Shown: piece after piece, positions 18,307 to 29,373 of the stretch
Layout: every line of letters begins with the position of its first letter
Position numbering within the stretch: the first letter of the stretch is position 1
Assembly (NCBI GenBank): GCA_963281255.1
Contig: OY725497.1
Coordinates: forward strand, 2,666,001-2,730,000
Direction of reading: 5' to 3'
DNA from: Aphrocallistes beatrix
Taxonomy: Eukaryota; Porifera; Hexactinellida; Sceptrulophora; Aphrocallistidae
DNA length: 64,000 nucleotides
Translations under genes and position numbers: made by a program
The notes under the pieces: model-generated
Database searches by the model: none
Seen by the model: only the letters and a program-made list of their open reading frames with translations
What the model was told of the DNA's origin: nothing

Positions 18307-20655
18307 TTAGCTTGAAGTTCCTGAAGAAGTATTCGTCTGCTCAGTAAGATACTTCTCATATTTTTTTAGCTGAATCTCGGATTTGGTTATCAAAGATTTT
18401 CTCTCCTTGCCCTGAATTTCCTTCCCATTTTGAAAATGGGTAGGAATACCCTTCTCATCGAATGCTGAATACTTCGTGACCTCCTCTTCAACTCTGAACA
18501 TCTGACTTGGAGGTATCTTTCGCTGAGCTTCAGCCTTTTCACTCTTCTCCTTCATGATTTGTCTCTGCTTCTCCTTCGCCATAGCTTTTTCTTTAACTTG
18601 CCTCGATCTCTCTTCTCTTTCTGCCAGGATTTCCTCTCTACTCCTAAGCTTCACTACATATGGGTTCTGAGATGAGTCAGGCTTGTCTTCGAGTTGTATT
18701 CCTAGATCTACCAACTGCTCGTCCCTTAGCTGGTCGCATAGTTTAAGAATACCCTCATTGGAAGTTAATCTGGCCTGCTGACGTACTTCATGACGGAACT
18801 GTCCCAACAGCAATGCTAACGGCATCGAAAATGATCCTACTTCAGACTCACTTTCTTCCAGTGGGGAAGAAATGAAACTAATTTGTGAAGTTGGCAACAC
18901 ACCAAAAATACGAAATAGCTTCTGAATGTAATTCCCTATCCTGAGTAAGAGGCTGCTGTCCATCTGAAGGTGGGCAGTGTCTGCATTAGATATGTACACA
19001 TTAACACTAGAGATGAGGTTCCTCAATAATTTCATTGCTACTGAGGTGTTGACCGAGTCACAGAGAGCAGAGTGCAGCTGGGTTTGAGCATCTGAGAAAG
19101 TTGTCTGTAGTTTTAATTCCCTTTCACTCCATTTAATGCCTGTCGTGCCAGTCTCTCTCATCTGAAGCAGTCTAGCTTTAAGAGACAGAAAGAAGTTCTT
19201 AATAGTAGCCTCATACACCTGAGCTTCTTCAAGGGCTTGGGAACTGTAGTCCAAGACTGAGTTCCAGGCATGTATTAGAAAGAATATTCTCAGTTGAGTC
19301 GCTGAATAGTGCAGGAGGGCCTCTCTAATGGTAACGAAGTTCTTTAGAGACTTAGACATCTTACAGCCGTTAATAGTAAGGTGCCCGGTATGTAGGAAGT
19401 AGTTAATCCATTGTTCAGAGTCAAAGTAAGCTTCAGTCTGAGCGATTTCGTTGTCGTGATGGGGAAATTTTAGATCAACTCCCCCCGCATGTATGTCCAT
19501 ACGGCTACCCAGCACTGCAGTCGCCATCGCTGAACATTCGATATGCCACCCAGGCCTGCCTCTTCCCCAGGGGGAGGACCAAAATGGTTCCCCAGGCTTG
19601 CTGGCTTTCCAAAGAACAAAATCTTGACTGGTCTTTTTCTCATCGCCTATGGTCAGCTCCCCTTCCCCTTCCTGGAGTCGCTCCTGGCTCTGTGTAGCCT
19701 CTGGAAGGAGCTTAGCGTAAACATGATTAGAAGCTGAATGAAAGCGAGCCGTCTCGAAGTAGACTGATCCATTTGATTCATATGCATACTTTTTATCGAT
19801 CAGCACCTGAATGAAGGCTACGATCTCTGGTACGTACTCACTCACTCGAGTGAGAATGTCAGGCTCCAGTATTCCCAGCTCCCTCATGTCCTTATGAAAC
19901 TCCTCTTCGTACTGTTTACTCAGTCTCTGGAAAATACTGAGGTCAGTTACTGAAGAACCGAATTTACTATCCAAAAACTGAGAGAGAGGGAACTCGGCCC
20001 TGATAGCCAGATTCTCCAACTCAGATGATGTGCAGTCCATCTTGATTAACTGGTGAGCATCTGATAGCGACTTCTCGAGGTCAGAAAAGGTATCTTGTAA
20101 CATTTTCTTCTTGTCTTTGTCATTCTCACTACTGATCTTCCCACTCAATGCATTCAGAGAATCCTGCAGATCATCTCTCAGTTGTATCTTCTTACTAACG
20201 TTCAGATTAGATAGATACTCCTGAAATAAGTGTCGACTGCGACCTCTTTTGATTATTTTATCGTCAATGTCGGTGATGTTCATTACATAGAGGAGGTTAT
20301 ATCCAAAATATTCAGTAAAAACACGTCTCAAAATGTCTAGAGATAGATATGTGCGTGCGTGTCCCATGTGCGAGGAATCATAGACAGTAGGTCCACAACT
20401 GTACCAAGTTACAAGATTGGAATGCATGGGAATGAAAAGTTCATTCTTACGAGTAAAGCTATTGTACAGGTGCAGTCTGTCTCTTAGTTGTGCATCCTCT
20501 GAAGGAGGCTTCCAGGGGATATTGGGAGGGAAAGATTTCGATTTCGGGCAATTGTTATCACTCATTCTACGATAAGGTTGATAGACTTTGTGACCGTAGT
20601 ATCGGAGAGGAATATAATAGGCTGATCTTATAGTTGGAAAACGAAGAATATTCAT
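18307..20655 (-). CDS. CARS1: cysteinyl-tRNA synthetase
   Basis: This class I aminoacyl-tRNA synthetase charges tRNA-Cys for cytosolic translation. The single exon encodes 782 residues. The zinc-ligand region opens at Cys87 ('YSCGPTVYDSSHMGHART'), with the HIGH-type motif HMGH at 96-99. A further zinc ligand lies in 'HIECSAMA' (Cys374), and HHDNE follows. The KMSKS loop is residues 432-436. A DALR-like helical region and a lysine/glutamate-rich tail (about 675-740) follow, as in animal cytosolic enzymes. The eukaryotic insertion between the motifs (about 150-215) is present. The first 30 residues contain five Arg and one Lys and no acidic residue, then Met31 starts 'MSDNNCPKSK'; both Mets have a purine at -3. 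Dual mitochondrial/cytosolic use is therefore possible but inferred. Confidence 0.95.
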   Translation of the reverse strand: MNILRFPTIRSAYYIPLRYYGHKVYQPYRRMSDNNCPKSKSFPPNIPWKPPSEDAQLRDRLHLYNSFTRKNELFIPMHSNLVTWYSCGPTVYDSSHMGHARTYLSLDILRRVFTEYFGYNLLYVMNITDIDDKIIKRGRSRHLFQEYLSNLNVSKKIQLRDDLQDSLNALSGKISSENDKDKKKMLQDTFSDLEKSLSDAHQLIKMDCTSSELENLAIRAEFPLSQFLDSKFGSSVTDLSIFQRLSKQYEEEFHKDMRELGILEPDILTRVSEYVPEIVAFIQVLIDKKYAYESNGSVYFETARFHSASNHVYAKLLPEATQSQERLQEGEGELTIGDEKKTSQDFVLWKASKPGEPFWSSPWGRGRPGWHIECSAMATAVLGSRMDIHAGGVDLKFPHHDNEIAQTEAYFDSEQWINYFLHTGHLTINGCKMSKSLKNFVTIREALLHYSATQLRIFFLIHAWNSVLDYSSQALEEAQVYEATIKNFFLSLKARLLQMRETGTTGIKWSERELKLQTTFSDAQTQLHSALCDSVNTSVAMKLLRNLISSVNVYISNADTAHLQMDSSLLLRIGNYIQKLFRIFGVLPTSQISFISSPLEESESEVGSFSMPLALLLGQFRHEVRQQARLTSNEGILKLCDQLRDEQLVDLGIQLEDKPDSSQNPYVVKLRSREEILAEREERSRQVKEKAMAKEKQRQIMKEKSEKAEAQRKIPPSQMFRVEEEVTKYSAFDEKGIPTHFQNGKEIQGKERKSLITKSEIQLKKYEKYLTEQTNTSSGTSS

Positions 20656-21818
20656 TACTACAATAGCAAATTTTCAAATTTTTCAGTTTAAAACAGTAAG
20701 AAAAAAACTACTTAGTTGATAGACTGCTAGTGCAGCTCTATTAATTAAAACCTCAACTAGAGGTGTTAAAATTTTGTATTAATAAATCATTCAAAATTCA
20801 AAATATAACTTAACTTTCTACCGTTACTCTATAACGAATTTCCCTATATTAGTCATAGGGGGATCTCTTTAATATGTACCTATATATAGTACAGGCATAA
20901 TTATTAGTTTCAGCAGTCATTTACAATGTTTATTTCCTCCTTTTTCGAGAATACCCAAAGTGTGAGATGTGAAAATTTTATTATGCTGACAGAAATTTAT
21001 CAAATGCTGTGATGCTGTAAGCTGAAAATGAAGTAACTTAAGAGAACCGAAACAAATATGCAAACAGTATAGTACAATAAATATTTTTAATGTACATGGA
21101 ACCTCCTCCAAACAGGTCGCCCCACTGACTGGCCTACAATGACCGTATTAAAGAAGTGACCTGATTAAAGAGTTTGGTTGAGCAACTGTCTCAAAATAAT
21201 TCAAAATCTAAAACTTCAAAGGGCTGGAATTTTTTCAGGAGAACAGACAAGTGTTCGAGATAGCGAACTCGGTTTCTATACAAACCATAATAATAATAGG
21301 GAAAATGAAAATTTGTTCGAAATACCAATCAACTGTTTAGAATTTCTTCATTTAAATATTTACATATCAATGATATGGGAAAGCGGAATCGAAAGCAGAG
21401 GGCCCGGGGTGACGAGGTCATAAGGGTGCCCGATAGCAATGCATCAGAGATTCAGGATTAATTGAGTCTTGGGAAATAATGGGGCCTAATTGTAGTGATG
21501 GGCCCTAGTTCAACAGATGTCTAGAAATAATGGGGCCTTAGTAATCCAACACGAATAAGTGCAACTTTAGTTAATAATTCTTTATTATATATCCTTAAAT
21601 TGGAGGCTTTTGCTTGAGATTTAAAAAGGCAGACTCAAGGCTTTTTTGGTCAAGAATATTCCAAAAATTAGGCAGTTGCAGCTTTTTTAAGAAAAGGGGT
21701 AGATTCTAACCAGTGAAGTTACTTTAAAAAAGTATTCGGACTCTTTTGTCTTGAAGAATTTTCAGTCTTATGCCAGTTATGAATAATTTTGTTTCTAATC
21801 GATTTTGAAACGCTAGTA
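20656..21818. other. intergenic, 5' side of CARS
   Basis: The CARS promoter should lie in the first few hundred bases, but no definite element was identified. The rest is AT-rich, and the short frames have no domain. Confidence 0.3.
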
Positions 21819-22061
21819 CAGTAGAACCTCCATAAATAGGGGAGCTCGGAACGGCGAAAATGTACCTAGTCCCCATTCCCTACTTATGATTGTGTACAAA
21901 ATCACAATATATTTTGTCAAAAATATTTGAATAAGTCATTTTTAGGTCTAAAATACATCTAATTCGTTTATTTTCTGACTTTTGGATCAAAATATTGTCA
22001 ATTCGGATGATCTGAAAATTACTTTCTAGCTCAAGTCAGTTCAAATTAAGATTCAACCTTT

Positions 22062-23689
22062 AGTCAGGTGGCTTAGCAAAATAATGGGGACGGTCTGGAC
22101 AAAAGCACCAAAATTTTTTCAGAGTCACCTTAGACTATAGAAATCACATTTCTGATAGGCCCCAAAAAACCAAAACCACAAAACACAGAAATTACAATTT
22201 CATAATAAAGTGATAATAATAATAATGAAAACAACTCTAATTCATACAGTTATAACCACAGAGTTCAGTACATGACCAGTTAGCCTTTTTACAGCCACAT
22301 CTTGCACCACAACCATTGTTACTCTTGCACCCACACTATTAGTTCAGCGCAAGCTTTGCTAGCAAGAGGTAGAATTGTCCAAACAGGAGTCCAAGACAGG
22401 ATTTCATTGTCCCAACTCCAGCCCCAATCCTCTGGACTAGGCCTGTCCGGTTTTGTCAGTTCACTAGTGGTCCAGACACCAGCTTGATATGCTGCACGTT
22501 TCGAATGCTGTAAAAGAGCTGCTTTAGTAGGTAGGATTTTCTCCACTGATTTGTTCCAGGACAGAATAATTTCATCCTTGCTTCATCAACGCTTTCCAGT
22601 CCACTGGTTTTGTTGTAAAGAAGTACTGTGAAGCATTCTAAAATTTGAAAGTACTGAGAGCTATTGTTTAATTGGACGTAAGATTCAGTGCCGTGTGTGT
22701 AAAGGCTTCTGTCACATCAGGATAGCATTTCCAAGCTTCCCATTCTTCCCCTTGCTAAAAAAACCTGATGTCGTATCACAACCTGAAAAGCTGTGGAACA
22801 CAGGCAGAGCCAAATACTTGCTCTCTCCAGAGAATGGTAGATAGAATTGATGTGCAAGTAAGTGAATGCTTTTCCTGCCCCCAAGGCTACCCAAATCCTA
22901 ACGGAAGGATTTATGGAAAGTAAGTGATGAAACTTGCCAATGAGGATCACGACAACATCAGTGTCCACAGTTCGTACGACGCAAGTGCTACACCCATTCT
23001 TTAATGCATCTCCCAAGTGAACTAAGAGCCTAGTCTAAGCTTCTTCTGACGCCTTGTTTCTCATCTCCAACCCTTTTCCTTTTCGCCCTAATAAGCTTGT
23101 CCTGGTCAAATTTTTATGACAGGACTTGTGCCAACTGGCCTTATTCTCTACCAAGTCCTCAGCAGTAATATTCTCTCTCAAATGCCCTAAAGGTACTGGC
23201 AATCTGTTTAGCTCACGGAACATGGCAGACCGCTCCAGGAAAGTTTCATATGGAGTCAAAAGATTCGCTGATCCTAAAGCATTCAAAGGGCACTTGAGAA
23301 CTTCCTTGGTGGACTTCTGGCAAATCAAGCATAATTTCCAATCCATGTTTCTGAAAAAGAAGTTCAGTAATTGCTAGCTGTATACATAGTTATCTAGTAC
23401 ATAAATCTTACCAGAACTCCTTTCATATACAACACAGAAAGAGAGACTAGAGTGAACAGGCATATGCATGCAACTGCAAGAAGTTCATGTGGTGTATTTT
23501 TAGAAAATGTGATTTTCCCCAATTGATGCCTGTTTTTCATACAAAAAGTAGTACTGTCAAATTGAAATTTTGCACTTGGGGCCTATCAAAAATTTGAAGT
23601 TTGATACCTAATAATTCACACACAAAAATTGCCGCTTTTGTCCAGTCTGTCCCTATTCCCTTCAAAATTTTTGTTAAGCCACCTGACTA
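22062..23689 (-). pseudogene. mobile element encoding XPG/FEN1-like nuclease with CXC domain, broken
   Basis: The terminal repeats AGTCAGGTGGCTTA are inverted at 22062 and 23688, with a further matching block ('GACTGGACAAAAGC' type) inside each end; flanking TA suggests a 2-bp target. The gene reads on the minus strand in pieces. 23346-23035 is an N-terminal Cys domain ('MDWKLCLICQK' ... 'WHKSCHKNL'). 23016-22830 holds 'VVRTVDTDVVVILIG', a D-x-D segment. About 22805-22750 holds 'FHSFSGCDTTSGFFSKGK', resembling the GCD..GIG motif of FEN1-family nucleases. About 22350-22270 is a Cys cluster ('CKSNNGCGARCGCKKA'). At least two frameshifts and stops make it inactive. Relatives are at 24464-26490 and 55027-55287. 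Assignment to an XPG-like fold is my inference from motifs. Confidence 0.6.
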
Positions 23690-23817
23690 TTATGAGAGAA
23701 CTTACTTTTTATCCATAGCAACGATATAGTAATAATGGAATGTTACCACATTCCATTCTCAAAAGTGGTCAGAATATATTCGTGTGACCTATCAAATTGC
23801 TGGAAATTTATTATTGA

Positions 23818-24357
23818 CAAGCGCGCTTCGCTTGCTTGCGCTGCGCGGCTGGCGGACACTTCGTGTCCGCCGGAGGCTCCCTTCGGTCGCCTGGGTTCAC
23901 ATTGGTTAATTATAAGGGAGATAACATATCTAAATATGTCCATCTTAGTGTTATTAAAATCGATTTCACTCGAAAAATCACCAAATTTGTCAATTATAAA
24001 AATTTTGATGCGTAATGATGACGTCATAACAAAGTGATGAGTCATCATTTTTTGATGAAAGTCGCATCATATGTGAGGTATGTTAGTATACAGATTCTAT
24101 TAAAATTTCAGCCTTCTATCTCCAATAATGGCTGAGATATGCCCGAATAACTGTGTTGCTTAACTTTTTAAAATGTGACAATGACGTCATAATTCCATGA
24201 TGAGTCGACATTTTGCTATGAACTCAGAACTTACTGGAGCCATAGCCAAAAGACTCCCACTTGCCAAAAATCAGCCTTCTGCGCCCGGCAGTTTCTTCAA
24301 TCAATTCGTAACAGAGATATATATATACAAATATTAATCGAGTTTTAATAGTAAGGA
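23818..24357 (-). mobile_element. Helitron family A, copy 6 (complete, 540 bp)
   Basis: On the minus strand it runs from TCCTTACTATTAAAACTCG (after an A) to the hairpins and CGCTTG (before a T). It is very similar to the copy at 53786-54316: both have 'CTGCCGGGCGCAGAAGGC' and 'GAGTTCAGAGCAAAATG' (this copy differs slightly). That suggests recent movement from a common source. Confidence 0.9.
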
Positions 24358-24463
24358 TTAAGAATATCACAATTTAAAAAAAGGTTCAGTAATGATTTAA
24401 AGAAGTTAGATAGATAAATTTTGAAAAATAAATTGTGGTGGGGCGAGAAAAATTTTAAAATAA

Positions 24464-26490
24464 AATTTGCCACGACCCCGTCGTTGACCCCGGATTATAC
24501 AAATCGCCGGTTTTGAAAACAAAGTTTAACCTTTCAAATTATTGCAAATCAGTTTTTTTTCCGGCAATTTGATATATATATTGACTATATTTTGAGCAAA
24601 AGATTTTGGGCCCTCCCTAGCAACAGCCTGGAATGTAAAAATTCCGATCTCCAAATTTGGTGTAAACCATATCGAGTGACCCCTTGTTTTTCTCGGCTAT
24701 GCTTGCTGAGTACGAATTTCTTAATATAAATAGTCTAAACGTTAGTTTTTAAATATTATGGTTTGCGACTGGTGGTATTCATATATTTTTAGCATAGATG
24801 GATTGATATGTTCACATTTCAATACCATCTTCGGTTTCATCATCCGATGCAATTCCTTCTTTCATATTGCCAATGTTGTCATCTTGGCATCGTCCGCATG
24901 CTTGAGAACAGTTGAGTCCTTGTTTTCTGCAGCTACATCTGAGACTACTAGAGCCTGTGGAACAGTTACAGTGAATCATTTTCAAGAGTGCCGGATGCAG
25001 GGTGACCTCCATACCATCAGCTATGCTCATCCACATCTTCATCTGGAAATAGCACCTCAGAAAGTGAAATTTCGTGGCGGAGACTGTAGCAATAAGGAGG
25101 ATTCCCTTTCTAATCAAGCCAACAAACAGCCCCTCATCCGTCTCATTTCTGAACGTATGAGAGAAAGAGGGTGCCATGTAATACAGGCTAAGGAGGATGC
25201 CGATGTTGACATTGTGAAGGCAGCAGTATCAATGGCCTCGTCCAAGACAACAACTCTCATAGGCGAGGATACGGATCTATTGGTTCTGTTGCTGCAATAC
25301 ACTCCTAACAACAATGTAATTAAGATATACGTACTTCCGCTCAGATAAAGGGAAACCAACCGTAGTGTATGATATCAAGGTGATGAAGCAGGTGCTTGCG
25401 GACGAAATCTGCCACAGCTTGCTTTTTCTGCATGCATTCACTGGGTGTGACGCCACTTTCAGCATTTTCGGGCTCGGAAAGAAGTCTGCTCTGTACAAGT
25501 TGAAAGAGGATTCCATCTTAAAAACTTATGCTTGGGTGTTTTCTGCACCAAACCAAGACCCAGTTGTGATAGAAAGCACTGGTTATAAAGTCATGATCGC
25601 GTTGTTCAATGCAAAACCTGGGGACAGTCTTCGCGAGTTGAGATACACTATCTTCTGCAAGAAATTGAGTGCAAAAGCTTCGCTACACCCGAAAGACTGT
25701 CACCTACAGCCTCCACCACGAATTTCACTCTCTGAGGTGCTATTTCCAGGTGATGATGTGGATGGGTACGGCTGATGGTATGGAGGTCACCGAATGGGGA
25801 TGGAACTGCCAAGATTACAGCCTAATCCCAGTCATATTGGACAGTAACCCTGCACCCGAAGCACTCCTCAAAATGATTCACTGGAACTGTTCCACAGGCT
25901 ATAATAGTCTCAGATATAGCCACAGAAAACAAGGACTCAACTGTTCTCAACCATGCGGACGATGCCAAAATAACAACATTGGCAATATGAAAGAAGGAAT
26001 TGCATCGGATGATAAAACCGAAGAAGAAATTGAGATGTGAGCATATCAATTCGTCTATTTATCCATCTATGCCACCTAAATTTTCCATTATTATGTTTCA
26101 TAGGAATTAAAGGGACAAAATAAAAATTTATGGGTATATTTACTGTTAAAAATAAATGAATACCACCAGTCTCAAACCATAATATTTAAAAACTAACGTT
26201 TAGACTATTTATATTAAGAAATTCGTACTCAGCAAGCATAGCCGAGAAAAACAAGGGGTCACTCGATATGGTTTACACCAAATTTGGAGATCGGAATTTC
26301 TAAATTCCAGGCTGTTGCTAGGGAGGGCCCAAAATTTTTTGCTCAAAATATAGTTAATATATATATCAAATTGCCGGAAATTTGATGCTGAGCACGAATA
26401 TGACAATAAAAAACTGATTTGCAATCATTTGAAAGGTTAAATTCTGTTTTCAAAACCGGCGATTTGTATAGTCCGGGGTCGTGGCAAATC
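24464..26490 (+). pseudogene. palindromic CXC-family element with XPG/FEN1-like core
   Basis: The left arm (24464-25090) and right arm (25704-26490) are inverted copies, ending in 'ATTTGCCACGACCCC' and 'GGGGTCGTGGCAAAT'. The loop (25091-25703) encodes on the plus strand 'EDADVDIVKAAVSMASSKTT', then 'IGEDTDLLVLLLQ', a frameshift near 25332, and 'GCDATFSIFGLGKKSA'. These follow the order of the XPG I-region (E-A-D...D-x-D) and the helix-3-turn-helix of FEN1. The CXC-type cluster ('CSCRKQGLNCSQACGRC') is encoded in the left arm on the minus strand (24870-25010). A variant occurs in the right arm on the plus strand (25876-25965). A second frameshift near 25755 separates core and CXC. It is inactive as it stands. 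Confidence 0.6.
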
Positions 26491-26796
26491 ACTTTCCGAT
26501 ACTCCGATTTCGGTAAACTTTTAGTATGTTACTCCTACGACATGATACAATGGAAAAATGCAATAAAACAATTTCTTGCAATTTTTTTGGGGTTGGGACT
26601 ATTTGCTTCCTATTTTGACCTGACTAGTTAATTTTAATGGGAAAACAATTTATGAAATTTATATCTCCCCCATTCCCCACTTCCCCACGTATAGAGGTTC
26701 ACTTGTGATAACGAATAACGAATAAAGATGGCCTAAATTTGCCCCACATAAATAGGTTCTCCAAATATAGAGACTCCACTTATAGAGGTTCTACTG

Positions 26797-27144
26797 TACT
26801 TGTACTATATAGTAAATAATTTCAGTGGGATTGTTAGAAAACATAAGGCCACATACTTAGCTACATAAATGAATGATTTTCGATGTTTTTGGAGAAAAGT
26901 AAAACGATTTGGGAACTATAGTATAAATTTATCTTAAATACTAGTAGCTAAATGTAGTAATTAAATCACTTGGACATCGAAAGAAGAGAGTAATAGTTAC
27001 AGTAGCAAAATCTGATATTTAGTTCCAATAACTAGTAACTAAACTAACCAAGAAATTGGGAATTTCTAGGAATTACTAGGAGCTGAACACATAACTACTT
27101 ATTGGAAACTAGTGGAACAATTGATGAGCAATTGAAACAAGAAA
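26797..27144. other. intergenic, 3' side of TMED2
   Basis: AT-rich. It probably holds the TMED2 3' untranslated region. Nothing else was recognised. Confidence 0.3.
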
Positions 27145-27750
27145 TCAAATTACACGCTTTACCTCAAAAAACCGCTTGAGGTAATATATCTGCCCAATGG
27201 TTACAAGTATAAGGATAAGGGCTTCAAAGAATGACCACCATACAACTCGCGAATTTGTGTTGTCGTTTATCATGCGATGTATCCTTTCTCGTACCTCCAT
27301 ATATTCTTGTTCGTGTTTTACAACAGTCAAACCCTTGGAAAGGTCCTGAATCATAGACTCCAGACTTGTTTCTCCATCTTTTCCAGAGGTAGTCGGTTCC
27401 ATTAAATCGATGTTGAACTTCACTACTTTAGGGGTCATGGTAGACATTTTGTTAGAAAAGCAATACTTGTATGCTCCCTCTTTTGTAGCTGCGAAAGTGT
27501 ATTTCCCATTCGATTCTCTAACTCCAGTATGGATAGGACGTCCCTCTGGATCGTAAATTAATACATCGATATCATAGAATCCTCCTTCGATGACTTCAAA
27601 TGTAATGCCAATCTTAGTATTAGCATTCACTTTGTCATAGAAGCATTCTTCAGCATGTGCATCTATTTCAATCAAATAGGAGAAGGAGTGCCTTGCAACT
27701 GTCAAAAACAGGACAGTATAAAAAAGAGGGGTGTACGAATATGATAACAT
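27145..27750 (-). CDS. TMED2: p24-family cargo receptor TMED2
   Basis: This type I membrane protein of the early secretory pathway belongs to the p24-beta subfamily and acts in COPI/COPII vesicles between ER and Golgi. The single exon encodes 201 residues. A signal peptide is seen at 1-24 (hydrophobic '[11 protein letters not shown]'). The GOLD domain at about 27-115 has the conserved Cys36 and Cys97 and the block 'IDAHAEECF' typical of TMED2. The coiled-coil neck at 124-167 contains '[16 protein letters not shown]', nearly identical to the vertebrate protein. The transmembrane helix is about 172-190. The cytosolic tail '[11 protein letters not shown]' has the FF and basic residues used for coat binding. 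Length and tail match TMED2 rather than the other p24 subfamilies. Confidence 0.96.
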   Translation of the reverse strand: MLSYSYTPLFYTVLFLTVARHSFSYLIEIDAHAEECFYDKVNANTKIGITFEVIEGGFYDIDVLIYDPEGRPIHTGVRESNGKYTFAATKEGAYKYCFSNKMSTMTPKVVKFNIDLMEPTTSGKDGETSLESMIQDLSKGLTVVKHEQEYMEVRERIHRMINDNTNSRVVWWSFFEALILILVTIGQIYYLKRFFEVKRVI

Positions 27751-28835
27751 CTAAATAAATTATACAAAATGGATTACACATGTTTCTACAACGAACACCT
27801 TCGAGTTTCGGAAAATGTTATTTCAAATACCAAAATCAATTCCACAAGAAAATCGATAACTGAAGAGGATAACTTAAAAGATATTTATCACATGATTAAA
27901 TACCTCACTATAAAAAGGTACAGTACGCATTAAAATTGTATATGGCGCTAAAAATAATATGGAGATTGAGGTTCAGGTGACAAAACAAATAAGGAACCTC
28001 TCAAATTTAGGTTCAAGTTAAAAAACAAAATATAATATAGGGATTAACTACATAAAATTGAAAGTATAGCGAAACTCCAACTTAAGTAGGCAAGGGCTTG
28101 GTCAGAGCAGAGTCGGGGCATGTCTAATATTTACAAAGGGTTTGATTTCCTGGGAGTGAGTAAATTCCTTGCCTAAGCAGCAAATTTTGTTTCAGCTCTC
28201 AAATAATTCTGTCTCGCGCTTTAGTGTGTCAGGTTTATTAACGAGCACTACTTGCTCGGTCTCTTCGCAGTGGAAATCGCAAAGGCAGCTTCGCGGAACG
28301 ATACAGTAGAGTTCAAATTAAAAAGTGTGAAAAGCAAAAAGCAAAAATACAAAGTAGCACATTGCTCCATGATGTCGGACTAATTATCGTATACTGAATT
28401 CGTTGACTCTTGCTAATTTTGTATTTTTGGCATAATTTAATCGATACTGTATCTTCCAATCCGTTTCGAAGGGAGATAACAATCTGCAGCTAATATTTTA
28501 CGGGACAGATGCATGACTAAGCACAAACTATTCCATGTAAATACTGTGTGTGCCTTAAAAGATTATGCAAATAATGCATTTAATGTGTACATAAGTTGGG
28601 GGTCATTTGGGGGGCCTAAATATCATTCAGGCATATGCAGAGCGCCTACAGGCGCGTAAATAAAATAAATATTTGAATATATGGAATTACTTTTGACCCA
28701 ACATAGTAGTACGTGTATAGGAAGCACACTACTTAGTAAAAAACGGAAACAATGTCTCTCGTAGGTTGCTAGCTTATTTCCTGAAACCTAGGTCCTGTTT
28801 GGAAACCCTTGTAAGAAATATTTCGTGGTTAAGTA
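27751..28835. other. intergenic, 5' side of TMED2
   Basis: No gene or complete repeat was recognised. The TMED2 promoter should be at its left edge, but no motif stands out. Confidence 0.3.
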
Positions 28836-29373
28836 CTGTTGCGTAGATTCGTAAGATTTTGTTCCGTTTACTCAAATCACCTTATGGTTCAACCGGTTTC
28901 ATCAAAACTAGATAACTATCGCCACTAAATAGTGTCACGCGACACAATTTGATGGTACTCGACACAATTTAGTGGCACACGACACAATTTACTTGGTAAA
29001 ACCCCATATGGACCATGGATGAATTTTATTTTGCATTTATGGTCCATATGGGGTTTTACCATAGTAAATTGTGTCGCGCGCCACAATTTGGTGGCGGTGG
29101 TTATCGAGTTACGATGAAACTGATTGAACCATAAGGCTATTTGAGTAAACGGAACAAATTCTCACGATTCTACGGATAATCTCAGAATTCTACGCTAGAA
29201 AACCATCCATGGTTTTAATAACCCTACTTTGCCGAGGAATGTTGAATTGAAAGTGAAAGTTAATTGAAAGTTAATTGAAATTGAAAGTGGGGTCATTTCT
29301 ATTTATACCTTTGACCCCACGTCAAATTAGGGATTATAATATTGTATAAGAATCTCACGGATCTACGCAACAG
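28836..29373. mobile_element. palindromic DNA element, TIR CTGTTGCGTAGAT (uninterrupted copy)
   Basis: The inverted ends CTGTTGCGTAGATTCGTAAG and 'GATCTACGCAACAG' are flanked by TA. The first 330 bp form a long palindrome centred near 29010, with arms containing 'GGTAAAACCCCATATGGACC' and the complement. A tail segment ends in 'GACCCCACGTCAAATTAGGG'. It lacks the Helitron present in the second copy (42009-43203) and serves as an empty site for that insertion. Confidence 0.85.

Larger units (their letters stand above)
21819..26796. mobile_element. pogo-like element swollen to 5 kb by nested insertions
   Basis: The ends CAGTAGAACCTCCATAAAT and 'CTTATAGAGGTTCTACTG' are inverted and flanked by TA. 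Its own sequence (21830-22060, 23690-23817, 26491-26796) matches the fragment at 890-1166. The remainder consists of a CXC-family element at 22062-23689, a Helitron at 23818-24357 and a palindromic CXC element at 24464-26490. No pogo transposase was seen. Confidence 0.75.

Noticed and set aside
24758..25348. 196-residue plus-strand open frame
   Set aside because: The first half runs antisense through the CXC exon of the left arm. Only the last third belongs to the nuclease-like core, so the frame as a whole is not a gene.
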